Origin: Zhengitettix transpicula
Lineage: Eukaryota; Arthropoda; Insecta; Orthoptera; Tetrigidae
NCBI GenBank assembly: GCA_037074705.1
Contig: CM073591.1
Coordinates: forward strand, 2,348,087-2,412,086
Length of the DNA: 64,000 nucleotides
Reading direction: 5' to 3'
The notes beneath the pieces were generated by a model, which saw only the letters and a list, made by a program, of their open reading frames with translations, searched no databases and was not told where the DNA came from. The position numbers and the translations under genes were made by a program. Positions 45,241 to 57,494 of this stretch are shown here, piece by piece. How positions within the stretch are numbered: the stretch's first letter is position 1; every line of letters begins with the position of its first letter.

Positions 45241-45251
45241 CAGATTGATCG

Positions 45252-45276
45252 CGTTAAAAGGAGAAACCTTTTAACG
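45252..45276. repeat. Perfect 10 bp-stem hairpin
   Basis: CGTTAAAAGG, a 5 nt spacer, CCTTTTAACG. Confidence 0.8.
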
Positions 45277-45420
45277 ACTCTACATATGAAGTTGTGCCGC
45301 GCATTTATTAACAACTTAATTTACAATAATAATCGTGCATAATAAGATAACTAACACGTTAGGTGTAACGTGAACCTGGTGATTGGCTTCGAAAAATCGC
45401 ATCATTCGGGAAAATTACCC

Positions 45421-45560
45421 ATCGGGATTATTGAGCTGCCCCGTTAATCAAGGTAATAACCTTTCAGAAAAACGTCAATCGGGATAATGACCTGTCTGGG
45501 CCAACGTTAATCGCGATAATGACCTGCCGCGTAAATGCCAATCGAGATAATGTAATCGGG
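45421..45560. repeat. Degenerate minisatellite, about 31 bp period
   Basis: Five units with anchors ATCGGGATTATT, ATCAAGGTAATAACC, ATCGGGATAATGACC, ATCGCGATAATGACC and ATCGAGATAATG at 45421, 45448, 45478, 45510 and 45541. Confidence 0.75.
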
Positions 45561-45854
45561 AAAACATTCATGGGGCAAGTGGCTGTCGAATCCCTTATTG
45601 AATGAGTTCAAAAACAGTTCCAAAACGTCAATTGGCACCTGAGACGGATTTTCCTATTTCGAGTCTGTAGAATGGCCACCGACGAAGCTGTGACCGCCTC
45701 TGAGTTTCCAGTCACCGTAGCAATACTGATAATATCACTGTCGTGGCAGTTCTAAACGGCCATTATCAGCGGCAGATGAAACGTGTTCGCAGTCGCTTAA
45801 TTTGATAGTCATTATAGTATTTTTAAGTGCCTAATTTTAACTAAAAAAGGCAAG

Positions 45855-46026
45855 GGAGGGAAGGACCCTTACAGTAAGGGAGGTGGTGGAAAGAGTTTTC
45901 ATACAAACTAATGCAAATAATGCGTAGATTTATGTCGATTCCGGGGTTATAGCAGTCGTTGAATTTAATTTTTGCATTAACCATGCTGGTAAATAAATAC
46001 CCGGGAAAATCAGGGCACTCAACTAG
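45855..46026 (+). mobile_element. Helitron-like 3' fragment
   Basis: Has the 'tcgattccggggttatagca' block in plus orientation and ends GGGCACTCAACTAG|T. The 5' part is lost. Confidence 0.5.
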
Positions 46027-46834
46027 TAAAAGATGAAATGAAAAGTCTGGCTTTTGAAAATCTGAGCCATAAGTAGATTAGTTGCTATTATTATTATTTC
46101 TTCCCGTAACTGAAGTATATGTCAATATTTTCCCCTTTCTTCTCACGCCTGAGAAGGAAAAGTCAAGGAAAGGTTCATGGAACTGCAAATCCCGGCTGTA
46201 AGAGGAACTTTCCCCATCAATCCACCCTCCGTAGAACTCTTCGTCTTATAAATATGCGTGTGTGTGTTTATGATGTGAAATGCTCTCACGTAGCGTGTGT
46301 CGAGTTATGCTGGAGCCCTTCCAGTGTGTGAGTGTGAGTGTGTGTCTGTGTGTGTATAGACGGAAGGAAATATTGAACGCAAAAATAAATTGGAGCCATG
46401 AGAAGAAATATTCTCCTCAACGTCCCTCCACTAATAAAAAATCAAAAAAAAATCTGTCTGAAAAGGAGATGAATGATGTTTCTTGGGAAATTCATTTATA
46501 AAGTCACTCCACAGATATTTGAATAGAGACGAAGGGTGGGGCTTGGAAAAAATTCTCAAGAAGGGATTGGAACGCACGGGGGAGAGTAAAATAAGCAGTC
46601 TGGAATGCGTTGTTCTTTTGTTCGGAACATAAAATATATGTTTTTGTCTGATAGACAAGGGGAAGAGGATTATTGGTAGAGTTTTTCTCTTCTCGAACCT
46701 TGTTAATATTTTTTCTTGGAAATGGGGAGAAACTTTTCAAGTCGACGAGACATTACAATTATTTTCAGACCAATGCGTCTTTGTTAAAGTCACTTGGATC
46801 GCTGAAACGCGATTGTGCATATATGTATATTGTG

Positions 46835-47060
46835 GTATTTACAAAATTAATATTAATTACATGAACACAACAACCCACGTTGGTGAAGCCAATTTGTAAT
46901 TTACCACTTTGAAAACAAATTAAATAATAGTTAGCCCACGTTAATGCATCAATTTAACTACTTTAACAATAAATGAAAGCATGTAACTAAATAAAATGTT
47001 TAGTTAACTAAACAATAATATTCATTTATTAGATGCACAAAGATTTCAAGTTACAAAATT
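46835..47060 (+). mobile_element. LTR-like unit, 5' part only
   Basis: TGTGGTATTTACAAAATT then 'cacgttggtgaagccaat' and 'agcccacgttaatgcatc', also found in the 20.4 kb unit. It is cut off by a SINE-like copy. Confidence 0.45.
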
Positions 47061-47065
47061 AGTTA

Positions 47066-47335
47066 GCGACCCCACAGCTAACCCCCTTTCCCGCCATCGG
47101 AAGGGCGTGGGACAAGTGCCAAATGCACGACCTACCTGATGCAGGTTTTTATAGGGTTTTCCCTGCATTACTTTTAGGCGAATTTCCAAGTACGATCCTT
47201 AAACCATAGCCCGGGGGCCCCTAGTTAACCCTTGGCTACCTTCCTCTACCCTTCCGCATTCCCCCTTTCAGATCCCTTCCTATGCTATTAAAGGGGAGTT
47301 GCCACTATGTGGATTACCCTATACGTAGCCTATCT
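47066..47335 (+). mobile_element. SINE-like retroposon, 5'-truncated
   Basis: Starts at 'cgaccccacagctaacccc' and runs to 'attaccctatacgtagcct'. The A tail is lost. Confidence 0.75.
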
Positions 47336-47368
47336 ACACAATATGTATATATATATATATTTATATAT

Positions 47369-48047
47369 TGTAGTAATTACAAGGCAATTAATAATTAAAA
47401 ACGTTGTGGACTTGAATTGTTATCGGCAAACAGACACAAATCACACACAAGAATGGACAATAACAACAGCTCTAAAAGCATTGTAGGACTGTTGGCGCGT
47501 TAAGAGAACGTATGGCAGTTGGTGATCAAGAACGGCGGAAAGCGGTCGCAATAGAAATAGACGAGACGTTTTCAAAAGTAAAGTTGTTACGTAGAGGTAG
47601 AGGACAACATTCTCCCGGATTATTGTGAACGTTAGATTAAAGATAAAATCGTGAAATATTAATTTTTTGAATATTGTAAATATTAATTTGTAATTAATTC
47701 ATAAAAGTGTAATTGTCACAGAAATTTGATTGTTTAAGAAAGGAGCAATACTTCTCTGTATTTAAAGGCCCAGATAAAGACCCTGAGATTAAGAATAAGA
47801 ATTCTGTTTGTACTTGGCAAATGTTGTAAAAGGTCATCGAATACATATTTGTAATTTGAAATCTGTGTGCATCGAATAAATTAATTGCTTGATCAGTTGA
47901 ATAAAATTTCTTATTTATGATCCTTTCATTAAAAAATTTCCATCATTTATTGTGTTGCATTAACGTGAGGCTAATCATTTAATTAATTGTCTGCGTTACA
48001 TTTTGGCTTCACCAACGTGTGGCTAACTATCATATTTAAGTATTACA
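47369..48047 (-). mobile_element. LTR-like unit, minus orientation
   Basis: TGTAGTAATTACAAGG ... TAAGTATTACA. The reverse complement matches the 20.35-21.93 kb unit, e.g. 'gcgcgttaagagaacgtat', 'aaaggcccagataaagacc', 'ggcttcaccaacgtgtggc'. Confidence 0.6.
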
Positions 48048-48318
48048 ATTATATTGTGGTAAACAAATTAAAGATCAATCAAGAAACCACGATGTGGTAC
48101 AAATTAATATAAAAAAAATATGATTTGTTAAGTGAAATATTTTAAACAATTATTTTTTTAAAAAAATACAATGGGTTCGTTACCAACTTATAAGTAGTTG
48201 GTTTATGTACATAACTTTTACATAGATGCCACAGCTTTATGTAAATTATTAATATTAATATTCCTGGGCCGCATATCGGACCTCTTAACAGTTGCAGTAA
48301 CCCGCAATTGCAACCGAA

Positions 48319-48321
<3 letters not shown>

Positions 48322-48358
<37 letters not shown>

Positions 48359-48435
48359 CTCTCTATCTCTCGCCCTCTCTATATCTGTCTATCTCTCTCT
48401 ATCTCTCCCTCTCTCTATCTCTATTACAAAATATG
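48322..48435. repeat. (CT)n/CTAT microsatellite
   Basis: TC dinucleotide tract followed by mixed CTAT/CCCT units. Confidence 0.92.
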
Positions 48436-48569
48436 TTCATAATTATTTATATTCTGTATTCATCACCACGTCTTAAATACAGTAGAGGAAGCTGTTTTCC
48501 ACCATCCCTACATCACAAAATAATAATAAGATGATATTACAGTTAAATTAATTACGAACAAATTATACC

Positions 48570-48712
48570 TCTCTCCCTCTGTCTATCACTCCCTCTCCCT
48601 CTCTATCTCTATCTCCACCTCTATCTCTCTCTATCTCCCCCTTTCTATCTCTCTCCCTCTCTATCTCTATCTCCCTCTCTATCTCTCTCCCTCTCTCTCC
48701 CTCTCTCTTATC
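48570..48712. repeat. CT-rich compound microsatellite
   Basis: CTATCTCT/CCCTCTCT units. The Arg/Glu-rich minus frame over it is an artefact. Confidence 0.92.
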
Positions 48713-49379
48713 AACTGATAACCACTTTTCAACACCATATTTCATAACTTTAGATTTACTTTGCTACATTTCCAACATTGCTTGTAGAACTACTTCATCC
48801 ATCTTTTACCAGCCCACTGTACTTTACTGTGTCCTAATTAATATCGCTCACTGCCTGAACAGTCGTCAAAGCTTTTTCACCTCGAAACGCCGCCGATAAT
48901 AATAAGTCTGAAAACTCCACATTCTTATGCAACGCTGACGTTTCCGACAATACCGTGGACCATGATATTACGCTGAAAATAGAAATATTAAAGAAATTAC
49001 AATTAATTCTTTCATTATGCACACATAGGTGGTCACAACATTATATATAATTTTTATTGGTTTTTGCCTGGAAACTTCACCGTAATTCTCGTGTTTAATT
49101 ACGGGACCTATTCAAACATTCCCAGCGACCATTTAATCTTTACTCTGCCAATTACGGCACTGCTTGAATTTTAATAACGTATATATATATTTGCTTTAAC
49201 AACACGTCCACGTGCGTTCTCAGACGGCCACGGTTCGATGACGTCTTCATGGGCGAATCGTGTTCGTTTTCTTATTAAATTGGAACAGAAACGTTATATA
49301 GAGACTCATTTCAATTTATTTATCTATAAATCCCTTCGTTAAAGTAAAAAATATATTAAAGCATGAGGATTGGAAAATG

Positions 49380-49425
49380 TCTGTGCGACGCTCTACCAAC
49401 TGCGCTATTCCACTTCCGGTTCAAA
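49380..49425 (-). other. tRNA-like D-arm fragment
   Basis: The minus strand reads AATAGCGCAGTTGGTAGAGCG, the A box and D-arm of a tRNA, but no B box follows. Best read as a 5' piece of a tRNA-derived repeat. Confidence 0.4.
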
Positions 49426-49914
49426 GTTCCTTCATCGCATTAGACCTGATGCTAGCCGCACCTACAATTTTATTCTACATGATTTAAGGTTTAGGACCTC
49501 ATTTGAAGTACGGATAATAAACGATTTTAGAATTTTCAATTGAATAATACTTTCATAAGTCGTAAAGGCCACGGTTAAGTCGAATTAAGGTATAAGGATG
49601 GAAAAATGTTGACGTAAATAGAAATCCCTTTTAGAAAATATACAATATTTGTTTAATAATTTTGGCTTTAGGGTTCTAATAATAACTTACAATAATTTAA
49701 ATGTAGTTATAAATATTAAAAACGTAATTCACATTTTTTAATCAACTTAATGTTACTTACGAAATTAATCGTATAAGATTGTTATATCGTGCAAACGAAA
49801 TCATGTCTAGAGTCAATTAACATAAAAATAATTGGAAATTTAACGTCCACAATTATTCCAGACATATTTAAATGAAAATATAAAACGTCTGTATAAAATA
49901 TAATAATTAGAAGA

Positions 49915-50045
49915 AATGGTCAAAATACGAATACAGCCAAAATGAAGTGATGATATAAATAACGCTCAACAAAGTTTCTGAAAACTTGTTCCTTTCTTCA
50001 GATGCCAAAGAAAAAGTAAAACACAGAAACCCGTGAGTGACACGA
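49915..50045 (-). mobile_element. PLE end, diverged
   Basis: The minus strand has CTGAAGAAAGGAACAAG then TTTTCAGAAACTTTGTTG and the 'gatgatataaata' tail. Helix II is weakened. Confidence 0.55.
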
Positions 50046-50845
50046 CCGCAAAATTACATTAATGGAGGTAAGACTCAAACCGATGCGACTGTAGTTAAAA
50101 TTAAATCATGTGACTACCAGGTCAATATAGAGCACGTGTTAAAACGGAAAATAACCACATGTCTGAAGTTAAACATCAAAATAAATATTCTGCTAAACTT
50201 AAAGTTGGAGAAAGCGGCTGTAATTCTTGACAAGCGAATCCCCAGCAGTAAATTGCTCAGTTTTGCAAAAAAGAAAAATGAGTAGCTAATTAGAGAAGTT
50301 GGGACAGGGAATTAGCATCCATTGCTTTGGACAAATCAAATAAGCAACACTGAGCCGCTTTTATATAAATATATTGGTAATTCTAGAATTAGATTTCATG
50401 CAGATACCCAAAGCTGATGAGTCGGTAATCCCCTGATAAAAAACATCACGAGTATTTTAAGCTGCTGTAAAGTGAGCGAGCGCGCTGGTTATATGGGGCT
50501 GATAATGAGAAACTTAATCATGTTATCGGTTGTTTAGCGGAAAAAGTATATTATCGAGGAAAATCAATATTAGCGGGAATATGTTGTACGTGGCGCAGAG
50601 AGGGAAAATTAAGTGAGGATCACGTGGCAGAGGGGATGAGGTCTGGGTCACACCAGGGGATGGATTAACCGTGGCGCATGGCATCTTTCCACTTGTGTGC
50701 ATTTTTAAAATTGAAAAATGTTGTCTCTAATTTTTCATAACAGGATAATGAACTACCTGGTGAAAGAACCGTAATAGTTGACAACAAATGGCTATTTCAT
50801 ATTACTAGACATCTGTAAATTTGATTTTAATTTTAATTTTTTTTT

Positions 50846-50925
50846 AGTGTAACAGGCTACATGAGGGTAATGCACATGGTGGCAACTCCCCTTTAATAGC
50901 ATAGGAAGGGATTTTAAAGAGTACA
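50846..50925 (-). mobile_element. SINE-like family, 3' fragment
   Basis: 'taacaggctacatgagggta' to 'gcataggaagggatttta'. Severely 5'-truncated, 40 bp from a longer copy in the same orientation, as at 18.04/18.14 kb. Confidence 0.7.
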
Positions 50926-50965
50926 AGGCAAGAATAAATAGTTTGTTAAGTTAGCAATTTTTTTT

Positions 50966-51288
50966 TTAGGGCAACAGGCTACATGAGGGTGATCCACATT
51001 GGGCAACTCCCCTTTAATAGTATAGGAAGGGATTAGAAAGGGGGGATGCGGAAGGGTAGAGGAAGGTAGCCAAGGGTTACTAGGGTCCCCGGGCTATGGT
51101 TTAAGGATCCTACCCGGCATTCGCCTAAAGAAATGCAGGGAAAACCGTAGAAAAACCTGCATCGGGTACGTCGGGCATTGGGTACTTGTCCCACGCCCTT
51201 CCGATAGCGGGAGAGGAGTTTGCTGTGGGGACGCAGCATTCCCTTCTCCGTGCCTCGACCAGTTTAGGAGGCAGCTGGCCGACTATTA
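50966..51288 (-). mobile_element. SINE-like retroposon, 5'-truncated
   Basis: 3' T-tract at 50958-50967. The copy ends at GGCCGACTATTACA, inside the consensus. Confidence 0.82.
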
Positions 51289-51294
51289 CAATCT

Positions 51295-52200
51295 AACTTA
51301 GTAAAACGTATCTCTTGAAGTTATGTGATCACCTCTCAGTATTAGCAGAGATAATGTCCTTATTTTCACAAATATAGTTTAATAAGAAAATCAAAGATAT
51401 TTCGAGTGACATTTGAAAGCCGTTTTCATGATTGTCTGAAGACGATTTTCCAAAGAAGAAAACTGCGGGCTCGCCTTTTTAAATACATTTTTACCTAGTG
51501 GAGAAAACACATTGCAGATGCCTCGACATGAAGGAGACACAGAAGTGAACAAACTTATTCATAAATGAAATTAATAAAAATAAAATCAAGGGCTCAAATA
51601 ACTGATATTCAAATTTGAAGAATACTCAGTTACTCTCAGTAACAAACATGAAAACACTAGCGAAATACAAACAAGCTCAAAAGTAAGTAAAGTTTATGTG
51701 CTGTAATAGACAATGTTCTACAAACAATAATTAAATCCTAGGAAGGAGAGAGAAAACAGACGAATACAAGTTCCAAGCTGACCTTCATCTTAAGGTTGTG
51801 TCCCATTTGCGGCATATTAAAAATCTGTCTTATTTGCGATGAAATTAGCACGTAGGGAGCGTCCATCTTGGATTAGCTTTTACTCCGACATTTGGCTGTT
51901 TCATTAATTAATAGACTGTCTATTATCATTCTTCGTTTAATGCTATTCTCTGTATATTCTGTATAATACATTGTATTATTTAATAAATCAACAGATAATA
52001 TCGTCATAATCAATTAATAATTGTAATTACCAACGTCAGTAATTTTAGAGAAAAGGGAAATATAGACGCAAAAAGTTCTGTAAATTAAATTAATTGCATG
52101 CAACTAACCGCTCTATGTAAATAACGGTAAACGAGATTTGTTCTTCAGACAATAAGGTTATCTATGGGAATAATTAGGAGTGAGTACGAATCCTCAGGTT
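51295..52200. other. Intergenic, nothing recognised
   Basis: AT-rich, no supported coding. Confidence 0.35.
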
Positions 52201-52254
52201 CCAGGAGGACATTCTAGTTGGCTTTCTCGCAAATGAGACTTACCGCAAGTGGGA

Positions 52255-52455
52255 CGACACCGCTCTTGGTATCAACAGACTTAACGAGGACAACAGACTG
52301 ACACGGGTTCGAAGTTGACCTGGCTCTTAGTGTCAACATCTGTGGTCCAGAGTTAACGAGGACGTGTCCTAGCAAGCAGAGACAACAGACTGACACGGGT
52401 TCGAAGTTGGCCTGGCTCTTAGTGTCAACAAGTGTGGTCCAAGAGTTAACGAGAC
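52255..52455. repeat. Tandem duplication, 92 bp period
   Basis: CAACAGACTGACACGGGTTC begins at 52291 and again at 52383, and both are followed by 'gaagttg.cctggctcttag'. The 85-codon minus frame over it is a by-product. Confidence 0.8.
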
Positions 52456-52689
52456 TGACTGGCAGCACCAACAGCCTCTCACACAGGAAGATAATTCATA
52501 ACTGACGTAGAATGGTGTTACATTAAACTGGCGTAAATTGATTATTTTAACTGTGTGATTAAGTTATTCCTCTTCCTCCCATAAGCGAAGCAGAATTGAT
52601 AGAGTTCAACTTTTGCCTGCTTTGTTCCGACTCGACAAACTGTAATCATCGTAAGCTGCTGGAACGTTATTGAATGAGAAAGTCCTGGA

Positions 52690-52989
52690 TAATGGTTATT
52701 ATCCTATCGGTTATGCCTCGAAGTCCTCAACAACAGGACATGGGCTTGTGAGAGATTTCAAAATTTTATTATGGAAATAAAAATTATTCTAGAAACTGAC
52801 CATCAACCGTCACTCCCGTTGTTTTCAACTGAACAACCAGGTGAATTAACTCCAAAATATCAGCGAATGAGGTTAGACTTGATGCGGTATCAGTTTTCAA
52901 TTCCCCGCATTCCAAGAAAAGAGCTGAGACGTGCAGACATTCTTGCTAGACGTGCCTCACCTGTAATTGGACAAGTGGAGGAGTTCTAG
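52690..52989 (+). pseudogene. Gypsy-type pol relic, RNase H domain
   Basis: Fragment of an LTR-retrotransposon polyprotein. Translated pieces give 'YPIGYASKS' (RNase H beginning), then in another frame 'ETDHQPSLPLF' and 'RMRLDLMRYQFSIPRIPRKEL' with 'ADILARR', matching the Gypsy order ETDHKPL...RM...F.I...PGKE...AD.LSR. The join is frameshifted and no integrase or protease is visible nearby. Confidence 0.82.
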
Positions 52990-53299
52990 GGAGGGTTGAG
53001 GCATCTCTAACAGTCGGTACAGATCCCAGAATTCAACAAAATCAGCGAAATGATTCAACTTACCAGAAATGGCCGGCACAAAAGGATTGCTGTTGTTGAG
53101 AATCGTCTTGTCACGAAAGCTGTAAGAATTATTATGGCCAAATCGTTACGAGAAATAATTTAAACAAGATCCACCAAGTGCGGGGCAATGCCACGAGAAT
53201 CATAGCCATTGACAGGTTAATAAAGCGACCTCAGCAGTGTAACAAACGATCAACTAATCGGAGGTTCCTCAACGCCCATGGCTAAAAGTTGAAATGAAG

Positions 53300-53450
53300 A
53301 ATTAATAATAATAAAGATAGCCAAATACAGACAAAATACGTGATGATTTAGATACACATAACGTTTCCTCGTCACCTTCTTCAGGTGCTAAGAAGAGCGT
53401 AGAGAGACACAACTGCACTCGTCAGTTGACAAAACTAAAAATTTCAACTA
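53300..53450 (-). mobile_element. PLE end
   Basis: The minus strand has CTGAAGAAGGTGACGAGGAAACGTTATG with the 'acacaactgcactcgtcagt' block. GGTGACGAGG is shorter than in sister copies but ends in GAAACGTT. Confidence 0.65.
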
Positions 53451-53454
53451 AACA

Positions 53455-54150
53455 ACATATTTAAATTACACACCTATGAACGGACTGACCCGTGCTGATA
53501 CATTGTTAGTATAAATAGTTTTCTGATGTAGTCGTGTCGATGAAATAATACCAAATACTACAATTTTTTCTTTAATTCTTGTTCGAATTTTCCGCTTTTT
53601 TTGAACTGTAGAGAATCCTTTAAAATAAAAAACCTCATTTTTCTTCGTAGAAGTTACGTTTTTTTAAGCTCAAACTTGAGAATTTTTCATGAAATATTAA
53701 TTATATATGATATTAATATCATCCCAACACCATACTCGGTTAACAGGTTCATTTATTTATTTATATATTTATTATATTTCCTAAAAGAATGCAGCCCATA
53801 GGTTTTTTAATGTTTGAGGCTGTGGGTAAATTATTTGTATTATTAAAGGAATTTCATTACTTTTAATATGTTTATTAATAAAACCGGAGGGTGGGTGAAA
53901 GATTTTAAATTGGAATGTTAAATGTTTTGTTGGAAATTGTGCAGAAATGAACGAAATTTAATCCATAGGTATTTTATTCTGGAATTCGCGATTCGAATAA
54001 AAATAAGATATTCTACCTGCATTTTTTTAAGCAAATTAGTGTAAACTTCATTATTATTATAATGAGGCATTGAAATTTCAATAACTTTTATAGAATTATA
54101 ACGTTTTAATCCATAAGTTAATTTTAAATTACGGTGAATGAGGTAATTTT
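53455..54150. other. Intergenic AT-rich, nothing recognised
   Basis: Short frames only. Confidence 0.35.
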
Positions 54151-54155
54151 TTTTT

Positions 54156-54555
54156 AGGTATCAAGCTACATGAGGGTAATCCACATGGTGGCAACTCGCC
54201 TTTAATAGCATAGGAAGGGATTTGAAAGTGGGGATGCGGAAGGGTAGAGGAAGGTAGTCAAGGGTTAACTAGGGCCCCCGGTCTATGGTTTAACGATCCT
54301 ACCCGGCATTCGCCTAAAAGTAATGCAGGAAAACCCTAGAAAAACCTGCATCAGGTAGGTCGGGCATTGGGTACTTGTCCCACGCCCTTCCCAGAGCGGG
54401 AGAAGAGTTTGCTGTGGGGACGCAGCATTGCCTTCTCCGACCAGTTTAGGAGTCAGCTGGCCGACTGTTCCAATGGGAACTGAAACAGCTCTTACCGTAT
54501 GTCCAAGGTCTTTGACCCCGGAACATCACACCTCTTAAAACAGGCCGAGGTGCCG
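54156..54555 (-). mobile_element. SINE-like retroposon, 5'-truncated
   Basis: T-tract at 54148-54155, then the 3' end to 'aaaacaggccgaggtgcc'. The 5' palindrome is absent. Confidence 0.8.
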
Positions 54556-54889
54556 AATTTTTCAAGTATATAATCATTTTTTTCTTCAAAAAACTGTGAG
54601 AGAGGATCGCCATTGCGTAAACCATAAATGTGATAGTAAATTATAACATTATATTGAAAAAATTGAATTAATTGTAAAATTAATTAAGGTTAAAATTTCA
54701 GATAGGGGAATATTTGTTAATTTTGAAATATGTGGTTTCTATTTTTGAAAAACTTCTTATTTCTAAATTATTTGGTAACGAATTAAATAAATATTCCACA
54801 TCTAAGGACGTTAAAATATTTTCACATTGTTAATTTAAGTTGCCTAATCTTCTCATAAATAAGATACACAGTTTGTTCCTAAACATGCC

Positions 54890-55238
54890 TTCACCCGTGG
54901 AGGTAATTAAAAAAAATTTCATCCTCGTGTTCCTTTGGAACCGGAAACAAACACCGTGTGGGGTTGACTGAGTTGGAAATTTTGAAACATGTTAAAACGA
55001 CCGATATTTGCGTCGGATAAATAATTTTTTGGGTCAATGAGATTGATAATGTCTCTCCTGATGTATCTTTTGTATAATTTCAACCACTTTTAGGCATGTG
55101 AGGGGAGCACCTTTAGGGGTAGATGTGGAGTGGTATCACATAAAAATAAAGCCAAGGTAACCGTGATTGTAGTCGAATCCGTGGTTATGGATGTCGCTGT
55201 GCTTTATTATGTCAGCCTGGGCAACGCCGGGCACCCAC
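54890..55238 (+). mobile_element. Helitron-like remnant with 3' end
   Basis: Ends TGGGCAACGCCGGGCACCCA then CATAG, a variant of the CTAG end. The interior matches 28905-29240. The 5' terminus is not found. Confidence 0.6.
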
Positions 55239-55317
55239 ATAGCTTCTTAATAAATTCAAAAGATATTGACAGTAAAATGATGTTTCAATATTCAACCCTT
55301 TTGTCAGTAAATAATAA

Positions 55318-55378
55318 ATATATTTGGAACTGTATTGTAAAAGACTATTAGTGTTTTACAATACAGTTCCAAATATAT
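55318..55378. repeat. Perfect 25 bp inverted repeat, 11 nt loop
   Basis: Arms 55318-55342 and 55354-55378 are exact reverse complements (AATATATTTGG... type, AT-rich with GGAAC), loop GACTATTAGTG. It is 80 bp beyond the Helitron-like end. Confidence 0.95.
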
Positions 55379-56119
55379 CCTAAGTCGATGTCCACGTAAA
55401 ATATAAACCAGCAACAGGAAAGTGAGCGGCTGGAAAGGAATTATTAATGTAATACTCCGGCAAACGTGAAGATTTGTGGGATGGCGAACTTTTTAAGCAT
55501 TGTGTACCTTTGACGGGGAATAAAACCCCCGGGAGAATTTGAAAACAGAATATCGTAGTAGGTAATTAGCGCTAGAAAAAATGTATAAAATAATCCCCGT
55601 ATTATTTTACTACTCCCGCCTAATTACATTCGTGTCCCATCATTTTCTTTCTTCCTTTTTAAAATTCTCTTTATGTTACGTAGGCTATCAATGTCCGTCA
55701 CAAATCACTTCATTCGGATTAGCGTCTTTTCTTTCTGTCTCGCTTTTGTTGCGGTTTCATTCTCCTTTTATCTTTCCTGGCCATTGTGCAACCTTTTTTT
55801 TGGTTTGCATTTCGTCTTCCTGACAGACCCTTCCTTATTAACTGCCCTCCAGTGACCACTGCCGCGGACGTTGGGGGGAAAAAGTATTTTTATTACTTTG
55901 GCGTTCATCTAGATTCACCACCTTTCTTTCGTCCATTTCAGATAGTCGCTGACATTGCTCCCCAGGGTGTGTGCGCGCTCTGCGTCTGTCTCCCCCTGAG
56001 TGTGCAGGCAATTATCATTATTATTATTATTATTATGGTCCCCACGTAATGTGTTAATGTTGCATGGGAAGAGACACGCGGCCATTACGTCGCGTCAAGT
56101 CCCGAAAGTGCGAGATACT

Positions 56120-56345
56120 CTCTGCCAATGTTGTTTTGTGAACCAGAGACACTCTTCTATCACGGTACGTCACGTCACTGTGATCCGCGCTCTGACGTCA
56201 CGCCACGTCAAGTTCCTCAATTTGTATTCTGTTTTAAACGTAATGAAAGGCGCTTGAGGATCCCTGGTCATTTCGTCCCAATAGAACAAAAAATATATTT
56301 TAATTAATTACCATTTATTGTTAATAATTCATTAAAACCTGACGT
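56120..56345. repeat. Unclassified interspersed repeat with ACGTCA clusters, copy B
   Basis: Same order as 13160-13380: ACGTCAC motifs, 'gaaaggcgcttgaggatccc' and 'tggtcatttcgtcccaa', AT-rich tail. Confidence 0.6.
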
Positions 56346-56658
56346 ATATGAAGGTGTAACTCCTGATGTCCCCACAATGGTTGCTCCTGCACTACTTTCT
56401 CACAGAAGGAAAGTGAGTTTCAAAAAAACATCTGCAACTTACGGAAACACACCTAAATTCAAATGAAAGAAAGAGATATTATTTTATTGAATTTGCCGTC
56501 TATGAGCCCTACTTTTTCACATTTAATTTAATTATTTGATTGAATAAAAATTTTATCAAGCTGTTTTCCTTCCTCTCTCGGTCAGGTCCTTTTATTGTTA
56601 TTTCATCGGCTTAAATTATTATATCATATTTACAACTACACACACGTGTGTTAATATA

Positions 56659-57060
56659 TTGTGGTAATTACGAATATGTAATTATTTAATACATAAAATT
56701 TTATTTATTTCATTATCGGCGGCGTAAATATGAGGCCATTACTTAGGGATTGTTGACAAGAATACGGAGCCTGTGTTGCTTGCTTGCTACGGAGGACATT
56801 GTTGCCCCAGCCAGCACTGGGACGTGCGGAACTTGAGGGATTCAGAGTTGCTCGGAGCAGGATGGAGAAAGGTGTGTATTCAGAGTTGCTGGACCACGAC
56901 AGAGCAAGTGTGTTGTATTAAAAGTCGCCAGTTTGGAATTGGATTTTGTCTGTTGCCATGTTCCAGTAATTATCCAAATTTTTGGAGAACAGAAAACAAA
57001 GCTGTCAACTGTTATTGTTTAAACAAATCTATCAACAGTTATCAGAATGTGATTTAGTGT
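56659..57060 (-). mobile_element. LTR-like fragment, possible
   Basis: TGTGGTAATTACGAATATG resembles the terminal sequence of the TGTAGTAATTAC units, but the opposite end is not found. Weak call. Confidence 0.3.
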
Positions 57061-57289
57061 AGACAAACTAAAATACCATTAAATTCAGTGCAAAGTGGCC
57101 TCTTTGTAAAGTGTGAAAAAAAAGGTAAGTGTGATCGAGCCCAGTTGATCAGACAAGGGTAAACAAACAAAAAGGAATGTTCGTAATGTACGACTGATAG
57201 CTACACAGATGTAGAGTGGTATATTGAAGAAAAAATGCTCTCAGATAATCGCTGCTTCCACTTGCCAAAGCAGTTTGTTTGCTGGATGT

Positions 57290-57410
57290 GAACCACGTGA
57301 CGTGACAGACCGCAGTCACGCTTCAACATTCAGGCCTGCACGTCACGTGACAGTAGGTGAAGTGATAGCAGCGTGTGTCCACCTCAGTGACTGTTGTTCT
57401 TTCGTCCAGT
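57290..57410. repeat. ACGTGACGTGA-containing repeat, copy B
   Basis: Matches 19870-19960 ('gacagaccgcagtcacgctt', 'gtgatagcagcgtgtgtcc'). Confidence 0.5.
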
Positions 57411-57494
57411 GTCAGGCTAAATCGTATCTGTATTCACATCTATCCGTCGGATTATTTTTACTGCATCAGTCATTTTATTCTGTCAGGTGTATCC

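Noticed and set aside
48563..48745. Arg/Glu-rich minus frame
   Set aside because: Pure product of the CT/GA microsatellite.
55581..56257. Overlapping plus frames rich in Phe/Ser
   Set aside because: No domain, and one runs through an ATT repeat.
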